From: Sulfurospirillum cavolei | GTDB lineage: Bacteria > Campylobacterota > Campylobacteria > Campylobacterales > Sulfurospirillaceae | Assembly (NCBI RefSeq): GCF_001548055.1 | Contig: NZ_AP014724.1 | Coordinates: 2,294,001 to 2,358,000, forward strand | Direction of reading: 5' to 3' | Length of the DNA stretch: 64,000 nucleotides | Part shown: piece by piece, positions 1 to 8,631 of the stretch | Layout: each line of letters opens with the position of its first letter | Numbering within the stretch: position 1 is the first letter of the stretch | Notes under the pieces: generated by a model | The model's input: the letters and a program-made list of their open reading frames with translations, nothing else | What the model was told of the DNA's origin: nothing | Database searches by the model: none | Made by a program: the position numbers and the translations under genes

Positions 1-476
1 GCGCTGATAATACTAGCACCTTCAGGCAAATAGAGGTCTTTGAGGTCTAAAAAGAGATTGGGGTGATCTTTTTTGATCTTTTTGATCAATTTATCAAAGT
101 CTATCTCTTTCTTTTTGCTCTTGTTGATCTCTTCCATCGCCACCGTCCAAACATCTTGAAAGTCCAGTGGTAACTGCTGAAGAATGCTTTTTTCCAGTTT
201 GAGAAAAAGGGTCTCTTGCTCGGCTTGTTTAAAATGTTCGATCATTTTACTCAGCGTCTCAATAGAGAGAAGCGCGTGCAATTGTTGCTTTTCATCATAC
301 ACCAGCCACGGCTCTTTGGTGTTGTCCCATGAACCGTTTTTAAGGCGCAAAAGTTTCGTTTCGTCTGTATCATTTGGAAGAATTTCCAAAACCGTCTGTT
401 CTTTTTGTTTGGTTGGGCTTAAATTTTTAGAAATTTTTTCTATCATCTTAAACTCTTTTCGTTTTTTAAATTCCAT
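1..476 (-). CDS. DUF2603 (UPF0763) family protein, 3' end cut by window edge
   Basis: The frame is open from position 476 leftwards off the window, giving about 158 residues of a charged, Lys/Glu-rich soluble protein with no signal peptide. I recognise it as the DUF2603/UPF0763 family, a protein of unknown function found in Campylobacterota. The position directly downstream of argF and hemB matches the Campylobacter arrangement as I remember it. The first ATG (474-476) shares bases with the argF stop (TAATG), suggesting translational coupling. It lacks a clear ribosome site, however. A second ATG at 444-446 has AAGAG six bases upstream and could be the true start, shortening the protein by ten residues. 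Confidence 0.7.
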   Translation of the reverse strand, partial: MEFKKRKEFKMIEKISKNLSPTKQKEQTVLEILPNDTDETKLLRLKNGSWDNTKEPWLVYDEKQQLHALLSIETLSKMIEHFKQAEQETLFLKLEKSILQQLPLDFQDVWTVAMEEINKSKKKEIDFDKLIKKIKKDHPNLFLDLKDLYLPEGASIIS

Positions 477-1402
477 TAGTTATTTCTGTGCTTATCCAGC
501 CATACCATCACGGCTTTTTGGGCATGAAGTCTGTTTTCTGCCTCATCAAAAATCTCATCGGCATGCGCTTCAAAGACACTCTCGCTCACTTCATAATCGC
601 GGTACGCTGGCAAGCAGTGTAAAAACATTGCATCATCTTGTGCCAAGCTCATCATCGCATCATCGACCATAAACCCTTGAAAATCAGCGATGCGCTTCGC
701 TTTTTCTGCCTCTTGTCCCATCGAAACCCAAGTGTCCGTGGTAACAACGGTAGCACCTGTGATCGCCTCTTTGGGGTCATTGCCGATTTTGATGACCGCA
801 CCACTCTCTTTGGCAAAAGAGAGCGCATCTTCTAAGATTTGAGCATCCACTTCATACCCTTTAGGTGTGGCGATGCGAAGTTCAAAACCCAGTTTAGAAG
901 CGAGCATCAACCATGAATGGGTCATGTTGTTGCCATCGCCCACGTAGGCTACGATGGGGTTTTGATCTTTTTTGTATTCGACCATTGTAAGATAATCCGC
1001 CATCAACTGCACAGGATGGTACGAATCGCTCAAACCGCTGATAACAGGAACACGTGAATACGCCGCAAACTCTTCGAGCGTACTTTGCGCAAAAGTTCGG
1101 ATCATCACCATGTCGACCATGCGACTAATGACACGCGCCGTATCTTTCATCGGTTCACCGCGTCCAAGTTGTAAGTCATTTGAAGAGAGGAACAACCCTT
1201 TTCCGCCAAGCTGATGAATCCCCACTTCGAAGCTGACACGTGTTCGTGTACTGCTTTTTTCAAAAATCATGCCTAAGGTTTGATTTTCAAGGTAGGGTTT
1301 AAATTTGCCTTTTTTCGCCTGTTTTTTGATCTTGATCGCCAAATCGATGATCTCTAAAATCTCTTTTTTTGAAAAATCTTTCAGTGTGAGAAAGTGTCTC
1401 AT
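476..1402 (-). CDS. argF: ornithine carbamoyltransferase
   Basis: Transfers carbamoyl from carbamoyl phosphate to ornithine to make citrulline in arginine biosynthesis (cytoplasm). The carbamoyl-phosphate loop STRTR lies near residue 50, HPVQ near residue 130 and the ornithine-binding HCLPAYR motif near residue 265. The length of 308 residues is normal. The frame extends two codons further to a TTG at 1408, but AAGGAG lies only 3 bases from that codon and 9 bases from the ATG at 1402, so I use 1402. It is followed without a gap by the DUF2603 gene and preceded by hemB on the same strand, so the three may be cotranscribed. Confidence 0.95.
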   Translation of the reverse strand: MRHFLTLKDFSKKEILEIIDLAIKIKKQAKKGKFKPYLENQTLGMIFEKSSTRTRVSFEVGIHQLGGKGLFLSSNDLQLGRGEPMKDTARVISRMVDMVMIRTFAQSTLEEFAAYSRVPVISGLSDSYHPVQLMADYLTMVEYKKDQNPIVAYVGDGNNMTHSWLMLASKLGFELRIATPKGYEVDAQILEDALSFAKESGAVIKIGNDPKEAITGATVVTTDTWVSMGQEAEKAKRIADFQGFMVDDAMMSLAQDDAMFLHCLPAYRDYEVSESVFEAHADEIFDEAENRLHAQKAVMVWLDKHRNN

Positions 1403-1423
1403 ATTCAATGTCTCCTTTTATTT

Positions 1424-1476
1424 GGGCAAAGCCCACATAAAATTCCCCGCACTAAAGCTTACGCTTTGCGTAGAAT
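1424..1476 (-). repeat. hairpin-bearing hemB-argF intergenic segment
   Basis: The short hemB-argF gap holds the inverted repeat TGGGC-AAA-GCCCA close to the argF ribosome site. It also holds an AAAGC/GCTTT-rich stretch just after the hemB stop. There is no long T run, so it is more likely an mRNA folding or processing element than a terminator. Its function is not known. Confidence 0.3.
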
Positions 1477-2451
1477 TTACTTTTTTCTTAAAATCTCAGC
1501 TACTTCTTTCGCGTGGTAACTGATGATGATGTCAGCCCCCGCGCGTTTAAACGCGATCATCGTCTCCATCATCACACGCTCATAATCGATCACACCTGCT
1601 TTTGCGGCCGCTTTTAAGAGCGCATATTCGCCACTCACGTTGTAAACACACAGCGGTGTCGACGTTGCTTCACGCACATCACGCACGATGTCGAGGTATG
1701 CAAGAGCGGGTTTCACCATCAAAATGTCAGCCCCTTGCGCTTCATCTTCGATCGATTCAGCAATGGCTTCTCTGCGATTGGCTGGGTCCATCTGGTAGGT
1801 TTTACGATCGCCAAAAGAAGGAGCAGACTCTGCCACATCGCGAAATGGTCCATAATAAGCACTGGCAAATTTGGTCGAATAACTCATGATCGGAAGGTTG
1901 ATGAAACCCTCACGATCCAAAGCCTCACGTAACGCTTCGATCATCCCGTCCATCATGCCAGAAGGGGCGATCATATCAGCACCCGCATGCGCGTGAACCA
2001 ATGCTTGTTTGGCTAAAATCTCCAGCGTTGCGTCGTTATCAACGCTTTCGTGCTCCATATCTAAAATGCCGCAATGTCCGTGATCGGTAAATTCACAAAA
2101 GCAAAGATCGGTGACGACAAACATGTTCGGATACGCTTTTTTCACCGCTTTGATCGTACTTGCGATAATGCCATGTTCACACAGCGCGTCACTGCCTACG
2201 CTGTCTTTGACTTCGGGAATACCAAATAAAATAATAGAGTTGATACCAAGTTCGTGCAAACTTCCGCACTCTTTGACAATTTCGTCAATGCTCATTTGGT
2301 AAACGCCCGGCATCGAGCCAATCTCTTTTTTAATCCCCTCGCCACTTCGTGCAAATAACGGATAGATAAAATCGTCCATACTAAGAGTGGTTTCGCGCAC
2401 AAGGGAGCGAAGCGTTGCGTTCATTCTGAGTCTTCTAAATCTTTTAAACAT
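1477..2451 (-). CDS. hemB: delta-aminolevulinic acid dehydratase (porphobilinogen synthase)
   Basis: Condenses two 5-aminolevulinate molecules to porphobilinogen, an early step of tetrapyrrole (heme) synthesis in the cytoplasm. It has 324 residues, the usual length. The metal-site motif [14 protein letters not shown] near residue 120 keeps the three zinc-type cysteines. The substrate lysines are in [15 protein letters not shown] (near 200) and the Schiff-base motif [10 protein letters not shown] (near 250). The N-terminus MFKRFRRLR is typical of the family and AAGG sits 7 bases before the ATG. It is divergent from ribA, with only 76 bases between the starts, so both promoters lie there. Confidence 0.96.
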   Translation of the reverse strand: MFKRFRRLRMNATLRSLVRETTLSMDDFIYPLFARSGEGIKKEIGSMPGVYQMSIDEIVKECGSLHELGINSIILFGIPEVKDSVGSDALCEHGIIASTIKAVKKAYPNMFVVTDLCFCEFTDHGHCGILDMEHESVDNDATLEILAKQALVHAHAGADMIAPSGMMDGMIEALREALDREGFINLPIMSYSTKFASAYYGPFRDVAESAPSFGDRKTYQMDPANRREAIAESIEDEAQGADILMVKPALAYLDIVRDVREATSTPLCVYNVSGEYALLKAAAKAGVIDYERVMMETMIAFKRAGADIIISYHAKEVAEILRKK

Positions 2452-2527
2452 TCTTTTGCCTTATCTTCGTTAGAATTATCGTCGCTTATAAAAAATAATG
2501 ATTTTACCATAACTGGATTTAAAAAAT

Positions 2528-3091
2528 ATGAAAATCGAAATTTCCGAAGTTGCAAACCTTCCCTCTCGGTTTGGAAGCTTCAAAATTCAATCGTTTAAAG
2601 AGGGTATTAAAGAGCATTTAGTGATCTTCAAAGAGCCTTTAGGTACGATTCCTTTAGTTCGAATTCACAGCGAATGCCTTACGGGCGACACTATCGGAAG
2701 CCTGAAATGCGACTGTCGCGACCAACTCGAATATGCCTTGAAGCTCATCGAAAAAGAAGGCGGTATGGTCATTTATTTACGCCAAGAAGGGCGTAATATC
2801 GGGCTTCTCAACAAAGTCAACGCCTATGCTTTGCAGGATAAAGGTTTTGATACCATCGAAGCCAACCACCAGCTCGGTTTTAAAGCCGACGAACGTACCT
2901 ACGAGATCGTCGAGTTTATCTTAAACCGTTTTAACATCTCGAAAATCCGACTCTTAACCAACAATCCCAAAAAGCTCGAAAGCCTCAAAGGGATTGAAAT
3001 TACAGAACGCGTGCCCGTGATTATCGAACCGAACGTTTTCAACGAGAAGTATTTAAAAACGAAAAAAGAGCAAATGGGACACCTTTTTTAG
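2528..3091 (+). CDS. ribA: GTP cyclohydrolase II
   Basis: Opens GTP to 2,5-diamino-6-ribosylamino-4-pyrimidinone phosphate, the first step of riboflavin synthesis. It is a stand-alone RibA of 187 residues, not fused to RibB. The zinc and catalytic signature RIHSECLTGD, then the cysteines of SLKCDCRDQL (near residue 60), then YLRQEGRNIGL (near 90) are all intact. LLTNNPKKLE near 145 is the GTP-contact region. It is divergent from hemB, as I recall for Campylobacter. No strong Shine-Dalgarno is visible before the ATG. Confidence 0.95.
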   Translation: MKIEISEVANLPSRFGSFKIQSFKEGIKEHLVIFKEPLGTIPLVRIHSECLTGDTIGSLKCDCRDQLEYALKLIEKEGGMVIYLRQEGRNIGLLNKVNAYALQDKGFDTIEANHQLGFKADERTYEIVEFILNRFNISKIRLLTNNPKKLESLKGIEITERVPVIIEPNVFNEKYLKTKKEQMGHLF

Positions 3092-3099
3092 GAGAAACC

Positions 3100-3540
3100 G
3101 TGATACGTGAAGCCAACGTTCAAGATGCCGACGTTTTAGCGATTCTTCTCGAACAATTGGGCTATGAGAACACGTCCTCTTTTCTTCCCGCGCGCATTCA
3201 AACGCTTTTAGAACATCCCGACGCGTCTTTAGCGGTGTACGAAACCGAGGGTCGCGTCGTCGCTTTGCTTTGTTTACATGTCATTCCTCAAATCGCCCTA
3301 CTCGGTCCGTTTTTACGGATTAGCTACTTTGTCGTCGATGAAACGATGCGTTCGGCTCACATCGGTGCTACCTTAGAAGCTTATGCTTTAGACGTCGCTC
3401 GAGAGAAAGGCTGCGATCGCATCGAAGTGCATTGCCATGAAAGGCGCAAAGACGCACACCGTTTTTACGCGCGACACGGTTACGTCGAATCGCCGAAATA
3501 TTTTGTCAAAAACCTACATGTAAGGAGTGAAGATGCTTAA
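3100..3540 (+). CDS. GNAT-family N-acetyltransferase
   Basis: A 146-residue protein with the GNAT fold: an N-terminal strand and helix (MIREANVQDADVLAILLEQL), a central acetyl-CoA region around RSAHIGATLEAYALDVAREKG (residues 87-106) and a C-terminal DAHRFYARHGYVES motif typical of the family. The acceptor substrate cannot be told from the sequence. The start codon is GTG, preceded by AGGAG. It lies 8 bases after ribA and its 3' end overlaps the mscL start by 8 bases, so ribA, this gene and mscL probably form an operon. The C-terminal Leu-His-Val is encoded by an ACATGT-centred palindrome. Confidence 0.8.
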   Translation: MIREANVQDADVLAILLEQLGYENTSSFLPARIQTLLEHPDASLAVYETEGRVVALLCLHVIPQIALLGPFLRISYFVVDETMRSAHIGATLEAYALDVAREKGCDRIEVHCHERRKDAHRFYARHGYVESPKYFVKNLHVRSEDA

Positions 3541-3961
3541 AGAATTTCGCGATTTTCTCGTCAAAGGAAACGTCGTCGATATGGCGGTCGGTTTTATTTT
3601 CGGAGCGGCGTTTGCGACGATCGTCAAATCGCTGGTCAGCAACGTCATCATGCCGCCGATCGGCTTGTTGCTCGGGAACGTCGATTTTTCGTCGCTCTTT
3701 ATTGCGCTGGACGGCAAAAGCTACGCCTCTTTGAGCGAGCTTGAAAAAGCGGGTGCTCCGGCGATCAAACTCGGTGTTTTTTTCAACGACCTGACCTCCT
3801 TTGTTATTTTGGGATTTGTCATGTTTATGATGATCAAAGCGTATACGAAGATGGTACCCAAAAAAGCACCCGAAGCTACGACGAAAGCGTGCCCCGAGTG
3901 CGCGATGAACATTCCCCTCGCCGCGAAAAAATGTCCGCATTGTTTAAGCGATCAAGCCTAA
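3533..3961 (+). CDS. mscL: large-conductance mechanosensitive channel with C-terminal zinc ribbon
   Basis: Inner-membrane pore that opens on hypo-osmotic shock. The N-terminus MLKEFRDFLVKGNVVDMAVG and the following pore-lining GFIFGAAFATIVKSLV match MscL TM1. TM2 is VILGFVMFMMIKAY near residue 95. The usual charged cytoplasmic helix is replaced by a tail with CPEC-x10-CPHC, a likely zinc ribbon. The ATG at 3533 has AAGGAG 5 bases upstream. A GTG at 3527 would give two extra residues but overlaps that ribosome site. The length is 142 residues. Confidence 0.93.
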   Translation: MLKEFRDFLVKGNVVDMAVGFIFGAAFATIVKSLVSNVIMPPIGLLLGNVDFSSLFIALDGKSYASLSELEKAGAPAIKLGVFFNDLTSFVILGFVMFMMIKAYTKMVPKKAPEATTKACPECAMNIPLAAKKCPHCLSDQA

Positions 3962-3973
3962 CATCGACGCACA

Positions 3974-4009
3974 AAAATCCTTACATGTAAGATGACATGT
4001 AAGGATTTT
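3974..4009. terminator. bidirectional hairpin between mscL and sodB
   Basis: A perfect 15-bp stem (AAAATCCTTACATGT at 3974-3988 with its complement at 3995-4009) encloses the 6-base loop AAGATG. A/T runs at the stem bases give a U tail in either direction. It lies between two convergent genes and is built around the TTACATGTAA palindrome. Confidence 0.85.
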
Positions 4010-4018
4010 CAATCGACC

Positions 4019-4615
4019 TTACGCTAGCAAATTGGCTTCGGCAAACTCCCAATTCACGAGATGTTTTAAGAAAATATCGAGATAATCTACGCGCCTGTTT
4101 TGATAATCCAAATAGTAGGCATGTTCCCACACGTCGACGGTTAACAAAGCTTTTTGAGCATGCACCATCGGCGTATCGGCATTGGACGTTTTCGTCACTT
4201 TGAGCACACCGTTTTCCAGCACGAGCCACGCCCAACCGCTTCCAAATTGCGTCGCACCCGCACTTTTAAATGCTTCAACAAACGCTTCGTAGCTTCCGAA
4301 AGCTTCGTCGATTTTTGCCGCGATCGCACCGCTTGGTGCACCGCCGCCGCCTTTTTTCATCGAATGCCAATAAAACGTGTGGTTCCACACCTGTGCCGCA
4401 TTGTTGAAAATAGCCGTTTTTTCGGGCTTGTTCGCCGAGAGTTTGATGATCTCTTCCAGCGGCACGTCCGCAAGGTCGCTTCCTTGAATGAGATTGTTTA
4501 GGTTCGTAACATACGTTTGATGATGTTTTCCGTGATGAAATCCAAGAGTATCGGCACTGATATACGGTGCAAGCGCGTGAGCTTCGTAAGGAAGCGGAGG
4601 TAAAGTAATCGCCAT
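4019..4615 (-). CDS. sodB: superoxide dismutase [Fe]
   Basis: Converts superoxide to oxygen and peroxide in the cytoplasm. It has 198 residues with no signal peptide. Metal ligands are seen in the N-terminal H of FHHGKHHQTYV, the H of AAQVWNHTFYW (near 70) and the D and H of DVWEHAYYLDY (near 157). The VWNHTFYW and FGSGWAWLV forms point to the iron type. AAGGAG lies 6 bases before the ATG. It is divergent from a superoxide reductase gene. Confidence 0.95.
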   Translation of the reverse strand: MAITLPPLPYEAHALAPYISADTLGFHHGKHHQTYVTNLNNLIQGSDLADVPLEEIIKLSANKPEKTAIFNNAAQVWNHTFYWHSMKKGGGGAPSGAIAAKIDEAFGSYEAFVEAFKSAGATQFGSGWAWLVLENGVLKVTKTSNADTPMVHAQKALLTVDVWEHAYYLDYQNRRVDYLDIFLKHLVNWEFAEANLLA

Positions 4616-4720
4616 CGTAAACTCCTTGTTGTAAAATAATCGTCTCTTTCATTCTATCGCTTCTTGCTAAATGAATGTTAAATCTACGAATTTAGTCTCT
4701 TAGTTACATTTTTTTATCAA

Positions 4721-4748
4721 TTGACTTTTGAAACTTTTTAGCTATAAT
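4721..4748 (+). promoter_or_regulatory. sigma70-like promoter of the superoxide reductase gene
   Basis: TTGACT at 4721-4726 and TATAAT at 4743-4748 are separated by 16 bases and lie 33 bases before the ATG at 4782, a near-consensus promoter. Confidence 0.65.
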
Positions 4749-4781
4749 TTTTTCGTATTTTTCATCTTAAAGGAGTTGCGT

Positions 4782-5210
4782 ATGAAACGAAGAGATGCTC
4801 TAAAAATAGGTGCTCTTGCCGCATTGGCGACGACGGTTGCAAGTGCTTACGACGAAAAATTAATCGTCAATAAACAAGCCATGAGCATTAAAGATCCGGC
4901 AAATCCTACCGAGGCGGAACTTAAACACTCTCCCGAAATCACGATCGGTACGGCGGATAAAAACGGCTTTGCGCTGGTGGAAGTCAATATCGGACAAAAA
5001 GGCGTTCTTCATCCAAGCGTCGAGAACCATTGGATTTACGAAATCACGCTTTTTGCGGACGGGCACAAAGCGGCAACGGTTTCGCTTGAGCCTAAAACGT
5101 CTCGCGGCTATTTGGCGGCACGCATCGATACGAAAAGCGTCAAAACGCTTTCCGCCGTCGCACGCTGTAATCTCCACGGCGACTATACCTCTTCTATCGC
5201 CGTTGTTTAA
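4782..5210 (+). CDS. superoxide reductase (desulfoferrodoxin/neelaredoxin type) with Tat-like leader
   Basis: Reduces superoxide to peroxide at a non-heme iron site. The 142-residue product begins with a twin-arginine-like leader, MKRRDALKIGALAALATTVASA, suggesting export. The centre carries the class II ligands: His in KHSPEI (near 45), two His in GVLHPSVENHWIYEI (near 70) and Cys plus His in CNLHGDY (near 130), the expected four-His one-Cys set. There is no N-terminal rubredoxin-like desulforedoxin domain. AAAGGAG precedes the ATG. A frame extends upstream to 4728 but would start inside the promoter. Divergent sodB suggests a joint superoxide defence. Confidence 0.85.
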   Translation: MKRRDALKIGALAALATTVASAYDEKLIVNKQAMSIKDPANPTEAELKHSPEITIGTADKNGFALVEVNIGQKGVLHPSVENHWIYEITLFADGHKAATVSLEPKTSRGYLAARIDTKSVKTLSAVARCNLHGDYTSSIAVV

Positions 5211-5232
5211 GCTTTTTTGATATAGCGTATTT

Positions 5233-5255
5233 GGGACGCACATCACGTGCGTCCC
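5233..5255. repeat. 9-bp hairpin after superoxide reductase
   Basis: The inverted repeat GGGACGCAC-ATCAC-GTGCGTCCC lies shortly after the superoxide reductase stop. No T run follows directly, so it is a possible weak terminator or mRNA-stabilising stem. Confidence 0.5.
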
Positions 5256-5285
5256 ACGTATCGATTTTGAGCCTTTAATATTCGT

Positions 5286-5299
5286 TTGACGTACGTCAA
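5286..5299. promoter_or_regulatory. 14-bp perfect palindrome upstream of chemoreceptor
   Basis: TTGACGTACGTCAA is a perfect palindrome 72 bases before the chemoreceptor ATG. A TATAAT-like hexamer lies downstream near 5322-5327. The form and place fit a dimeric repressor or activator site. No regulator gene is adjacent. Confidence 0.4.
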
Positions 5300-5371
5300 T
5301 GCATTTGGATTTCCGACATCAGTATAATCAACGTTATGAAATAAAACGACTTTTATACGAGGAGATAGAGT

Positions 5372-7357
5372 ATGCGCCGCACCGTTAAGCTTCAACTAGC
5401 CTTTGTCTCGATCGTCGTCGGTCTCGTCGCCTTACTTATGGGTGTTAGAATGGCTATGACGACGCATGAAAAACTCTCCAATATTCAAAACCTTCAACGT
5501 ATCGTCTCTCTTTCGACGAGCATTAGCTTACTCGTTCACGAAAGCCAAAAAGAAAGAGGTACGAGTGCGGGATATTTGGGCTCGTCGGGGAAGAAATTTG
5601 CCGATAAGCTTCCCTCGCAACGTCAATTGACGGATCAGGAAAGAACACGCTACCGCCAAGCGCTTCAAACGATCGATTTGAGCCGCTTCCCCGCTTCTTT
5701 GAGCGAACAGATTCGAACGATCGATACCATGCTTTCCAATCTGGAGAGCATTCGAAAACGCGTCGATACCTTTGCGATTAGTGCGGCGGAGCAAGTTGAT
5801 TTTTACACGCTTTTAAACAAACACCTTTTAGACATCGTTACCTCCTCGTCCATGCTCTCGAATAATCCCGAAACCATCAAACAGCTCAATGCCTACGCCA
5901 ATTTTCTCAAAGCCAAAGAACGCACGGGCATCGAACGGGCCGTCTTGTCCAATACCTTTGCCGCCGATGCGTTTGCGCCGAACATGTTCGTTAAACTGAT
6001 TACCCTCGTCTCCGAACAAGCTTCGTATTTGGATGCTTTTTTAGGCACGGCTTCGCCTGCTTCGATAGCGTTTTACCAAAAAACGATGCAATCGCCCGTC
6101 GTGGGAGAAGTCGAGAAGATGCGCTCAAGTGCGATCACCAAAGCCAACGAAGGACATTTTGGCGTGGATGCAACCGTATGGTTTAACACGATTACCGATA
6201 AAATCAACCTGCTCAAAAGCGTCGACGATCATCTCTCCGCAGAAATCGAACAAACCCTTAACGCCTTGGAAGCCTCAACGTACCGTCATGTTTGGATTGA
6301 AGGCAGTGTGCTTGTCTTAACCGCCTTGATTATCATCGTCTTACTGTATGCTACGTTTAAAGACGTTTTACAGGCCATTACCGTTTCGGGAAAAAAATTG
6401 GAAAGTATCGCTTCCAACCTCGATCTTACCGAATCGCTCACGTTGAAAAACGATAACGAAATCTCCGATACGATGAAACAGGTACAAACCTTGATTTTAA
6501 ATTTTAAAGCCTCCATCTCCAAAGCGTTAGAGACTTCCGACCAAAGCGTCGAAGCAAGCCATTCGTTAAACAGCGTTTCCGCCGACCTCTCCTGCAATAT
6601 CGAAAAACAAAACCGCTTTATGCATACCGTCCAATCCGATATGCAACGCTTAAAAGCGAAAGAGTTGGAGATGAAACACACGTCGTTTCAAACTTGTCAA
6701 GACCTCCAACAAACGCAAGAGATCCTCAATACGTTTGTCACCAATATGCGCAGCGTCGTCGATCGTACGCGTCAAAGCGCACAAGAACAACACGCTCTAA
6801 GTTCTCAAGTTGAATCGCTTTCGCAACAAGCGACGCAGATCAAAGAAGTCCTTAGCATTATCGACGACATCGCCGATCAAACCAATCTTTTAGCCCTAAA
6901 CGCCGCTATCGAAGCCGCACGCGCAGGCGAACACGGGCGCGGATTTGCCGTCGTCGCCGATGAAGTGCGCAAATTGGCCGAACGTACGCAAGCCTCACTG
7001 CTTGATATTAGCGCGACGACCAACGTTATCGTACAAACGATCGACCTTGTGACCGATAAAACGGAAAAAATTTCACAATCGTTTTTCAGCCTTTCGCAAG
7101 ACACGAATCAACTCATCGGCGACTCCGAACGCACCTCCGCAACATTAAGCCGTACCATCGAAATCTCCGAGCAACAAAGTAACGAACATACGCTCGTCGC
7201 GCAAACGGCGGAAACGTTTATGCAACAAATCGACGATATGACGTCGCTCTCCGAACATAACAACGCCTTGGGCGAACGCGTTAAAGAGATTTCCGGTCAG
7301 TTGTTGACAAAAGCACAAAACGCCAATATCGAGCTACGCCGCTTTCGCATCCGTTAA
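5372..7357 (+). CDS. methyl-accepting chemotaxis protein with NIT sensor domain
   Basis: A 661-residue membrane chemoreceptor. TM1 spans about residues 8-28. The periplasmic part carries the nitrate/nitrite-sensing (NIT) domain hallmark [18 protein letters not shown] (near residues 54-71). TM2 ([17 protein letters not shown]) is near 312-328. The cytoplasmic part ends in the conserved signalling hairpin [20 protein letters not shown] followed by [21 protein letters not shown]. The ligand may be nitrate or nitrite, but NIT domains in receptors are rarely characterised. GAGGAG lies 7 bases before the ATG. It is not in an operon with che genes. Confidence 0.93.
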   Translation: MRRTVKLQLAFVSIVVGLVALLMGVRMAMTTHEKLSNIQNLQRIVSLSTSISLLVHESQKERGTSAGYLGSSGKKFADKLPSQRQLTDQERTRYRQALQTIDLSRFPASLSEQIRTIDTMLSNLESIRKRVDTFAISAAEQVDFYTLLNKHLLDIVTSSSMLSNNPETIKQLNAYANFLKAKERTGIERAVLSNTFAADAFAPNMFVKLITLVSEQASYLDAFLGTASPASIAFYQKTMQSPVVGEVEKMRSSAITKANEGHFGVDATVWFNTITDKINLLKSVDDHLSAEIEQTLNALEASTYRHVWIEGSVLVLTALIIIVLLYATFKDVLQAITVSGKKLESIASNLDLTESLTLKNDNEISDTMKQVQTLILNFKASISKALETSDQSVEASHSLNSVSADLSCNIEKQNRFMHTVQSDMQRLKAKELEMKHTSFQTCQDLQQTQEILNTFVTNMRSVVDRTRQSAQEQHALSSQVESLSQQATQIKEVLSIIDDIADQTNLLALNAAIEAARAGEHGRGFAVVADEVRKLAERTQASLLDISATTNVIVQTIDLVTDKTEKISQSFFSLSQDTNQLIGDSERTSATLSRTIEISEQQSNEHTLVAQTAETFMQQIDDMTSLSEHNNALGERVKEISGQLLTKAQNANIELRRFRIR

Positions 7358-7368
7358 ACGCTTTCTTT

Positions 7369-7422
7369 GGTTACATGTGGATCGTACGAAAAATGCTTAC
7401 CGTACGACTCACATGTAAACCT
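7369..7422. terminator. long hairpin after chemoreceptor gene
   Basis: The outer arms TTACATGTG (7371-7379) and CACATGTAA (7410-7418) and the inner arms TCGTACG/CGTACGA form a nearly continuous stem with one mismatch around a 12-base loop. It lies 13 bases after the stop. The outer arms are variants of the TTACATGTAA palindrome. Confidence 0.65.
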
Positions 7423-7481
7423 TCCTTAATCGCCCTTTAGATACGATATACTTTTAATATCTTTTTTTCAAAGGGCACGCA

Positions 7482-8039
7482 ATGCTTCCGGAATATTTTG
7501 ACTCACATGCCCAAACGTACGCATCGCTTTTATTGCACTATAATCGTACGCACAATATTTCCGGAGCCAAAACGCACGAAGCGGTCATGAAAAATATCGA
7601 AGATAGCGTCTATCCTTTACAGTTTTTGGAAAGCTCTTCGTTTCGAACGGCAATCGATATCGGCACGGGAGCGGGTTTTCCGGGAATGGTCTTGGCGTTT
7701 GCGCTACCGAACGTGCATTTTACGCTTTTCGAACCGATTGCAAAAAAAAGTGCTTTTTTACATCTGGTCAAAACAACGCTCGATCTTAAAAACGTTGACA
7801 TTGCAACCGATCGCGTCGAAAAAGTAGCGCCTTTCGAGGTCGATTTGATTAGTTCGCGCGCCGTGACCCAAACAAAAACACTGGTACGATTGTGCCGTAA
7901 TTTTATTCGACCTACGACAACCTTACTGTTTTACAAAGGCGAATTCGTTGAAGAAGAGATCAAAGGATTGTCGAACTGTCGCGTGTACCAAAGAGAAAAA
8001 CGTTATTATCTTGTGATGAAGGATGTCGATGTTGCTTAA
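7482..8039 (+). CDS. rsmG: 16S rRNA (guanine527-N7)-methyltransferase
   Basis: Methylates G527 of 16S rRNA using S-adenosylmethionine; formerly called GidB. It has 185 residues. The SAM loop is DIGTGAGFPGMVLA (near 60-73), the acidic second motif is HFTLFEPIAKKSAFL and the family signature DLISSRAV is near 125. It follows the Campylobacter order (after ribA), although several genes now lie between. Its 3' end overlaps the next gene by 11 bases. Confidence 0.93.
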   Translation: MLPEYFDSHAQTYASLLLHYNRTHNISGAKTHEAVMKNIEDSVYPLQFLESSSFRTAIDIGTGAGFPGMVLAFALPNVHFTLFEPIAKKSAFLHLVKTTLDLKNVDIATDRVEKVAPFEVDLISSRAVTQTKTLVRLCRNFIRPTTTLLFYKGEFVEEEIKGLSNCRVYQREKRYYLVMKDVDVA

Positions 8040-8256
8040 AATCGCGCTATTTTGCGCCGTTATCGTATTGATTTATCTCTTTTTTTTCAAAAATGCTCGA
8101 AAAGAAACGATTCAAAAAAACCGCGACGCGAAGAAATTAGAAGGCGAAACGATGGTGGAATGCCATGCGTGTTCAACGTTTATTAGCCATAAAGACGCCA
8201 TCATTAAAGACGGTGTTTTTTATTGCTCCAAAGAGTGTGCAAGGTTGACGTCATGA
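8029..8256 (+). CDS. small membrane-anchored Cys-rich (PP0621-like) protein
   Basis: 75 residues. One N-terminal transmembrane helix (residues 2-20) is followed by a basic linker and a C-terminal cytoplasmic segment with CHAC-x18-CSKEC, a probable zinc or metal-binding treble-clef-like site. It resembles the PP0621 family of short proteins of unknown function. AAGGA is 5 bases before the ATG at 8029. An in-frame ATG at 8023 is too close to that site. It overlaps rsmG upstream, and its stop shares bases with the next start (ATGA), indicating a translationally coupled trio. Confidence 0.7.
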   Translation: MLLKIALFCAVIVLIYLFFFKNARKETIQKNRDAKKLEGETMVECHACSTFISHKDAIIKDGVFYCSKECARLTS

Positions 8257-8627
8257 TCATTTTAGGACATTCGCTCATTCCCTATACGCCTTTTTATCGT
8301 ATCGCCGCTCAAGAAGCATTGTCTCGCACGCCCTCAAACGCGATCGTGCTTTTTGAGTTTGACGCGCCTTTGGCAAGCTATTGCTTCGCGCAAAATGTTC
8401 CGTTTGCCATAAGCGTCAAAAACATTCAAGAGCTGATGTTGGGTCATGCGCTTCATGCTTCGTATTTCGTCGTCGGTAAAGCCTTGGTGTTACAAGCGCA
8501 AAAAATTGCCGACGACTATCTCTTCGACGCCAAAATACTGTTGACTTCAAGCGACGATAACGACATTGAGTTTGCCGCCTTGCACGGTATCGACGGTATT
8601 TTGTTTGCTGACGGAATCCGCGAGTAA
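8253..8627 (+). CDS. conserved hypothetical protein, unknown function
   Basis: 124 residues starting MIILGHSLIPYTPFYRI. It is soluble, with alternating hydrophobic strands (NAIVLFEFD, ASYFVVGKALVL, DAKILLTSS, GIDGILFADGIRE) that suggest an alpha/beta fold. I see no catalytic motif. The ATG overlaps the previous stop (ATGA) and AAGG lies 8 bases upstream. A longer frame to 8223 would overlap the preceding gene. It is likely cotranscribed with rsmG, the Cys-rich protein and the next gene. Confidence 0.65.
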   Translation: MIILGHSLIPYTPFYRIAAQEALSRTPSNAIVLFEFDAPLASYCFAQNVPFAISVKNIQELMLGHALHASYFVVGKALVLQAQKIADDYLFDAKILLTSSDDNDIEFAALHGIDGILFADGIRE

Positions 8628-8631
8628 GCCC

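Noticed and set aside
1403-1408. TTG start for argF at 1408
   Set aside because: The Shine-Dalgarno sequence would be only 3 bases away. The ATG at 1402 has normal spacing and gives the family N-terminus.
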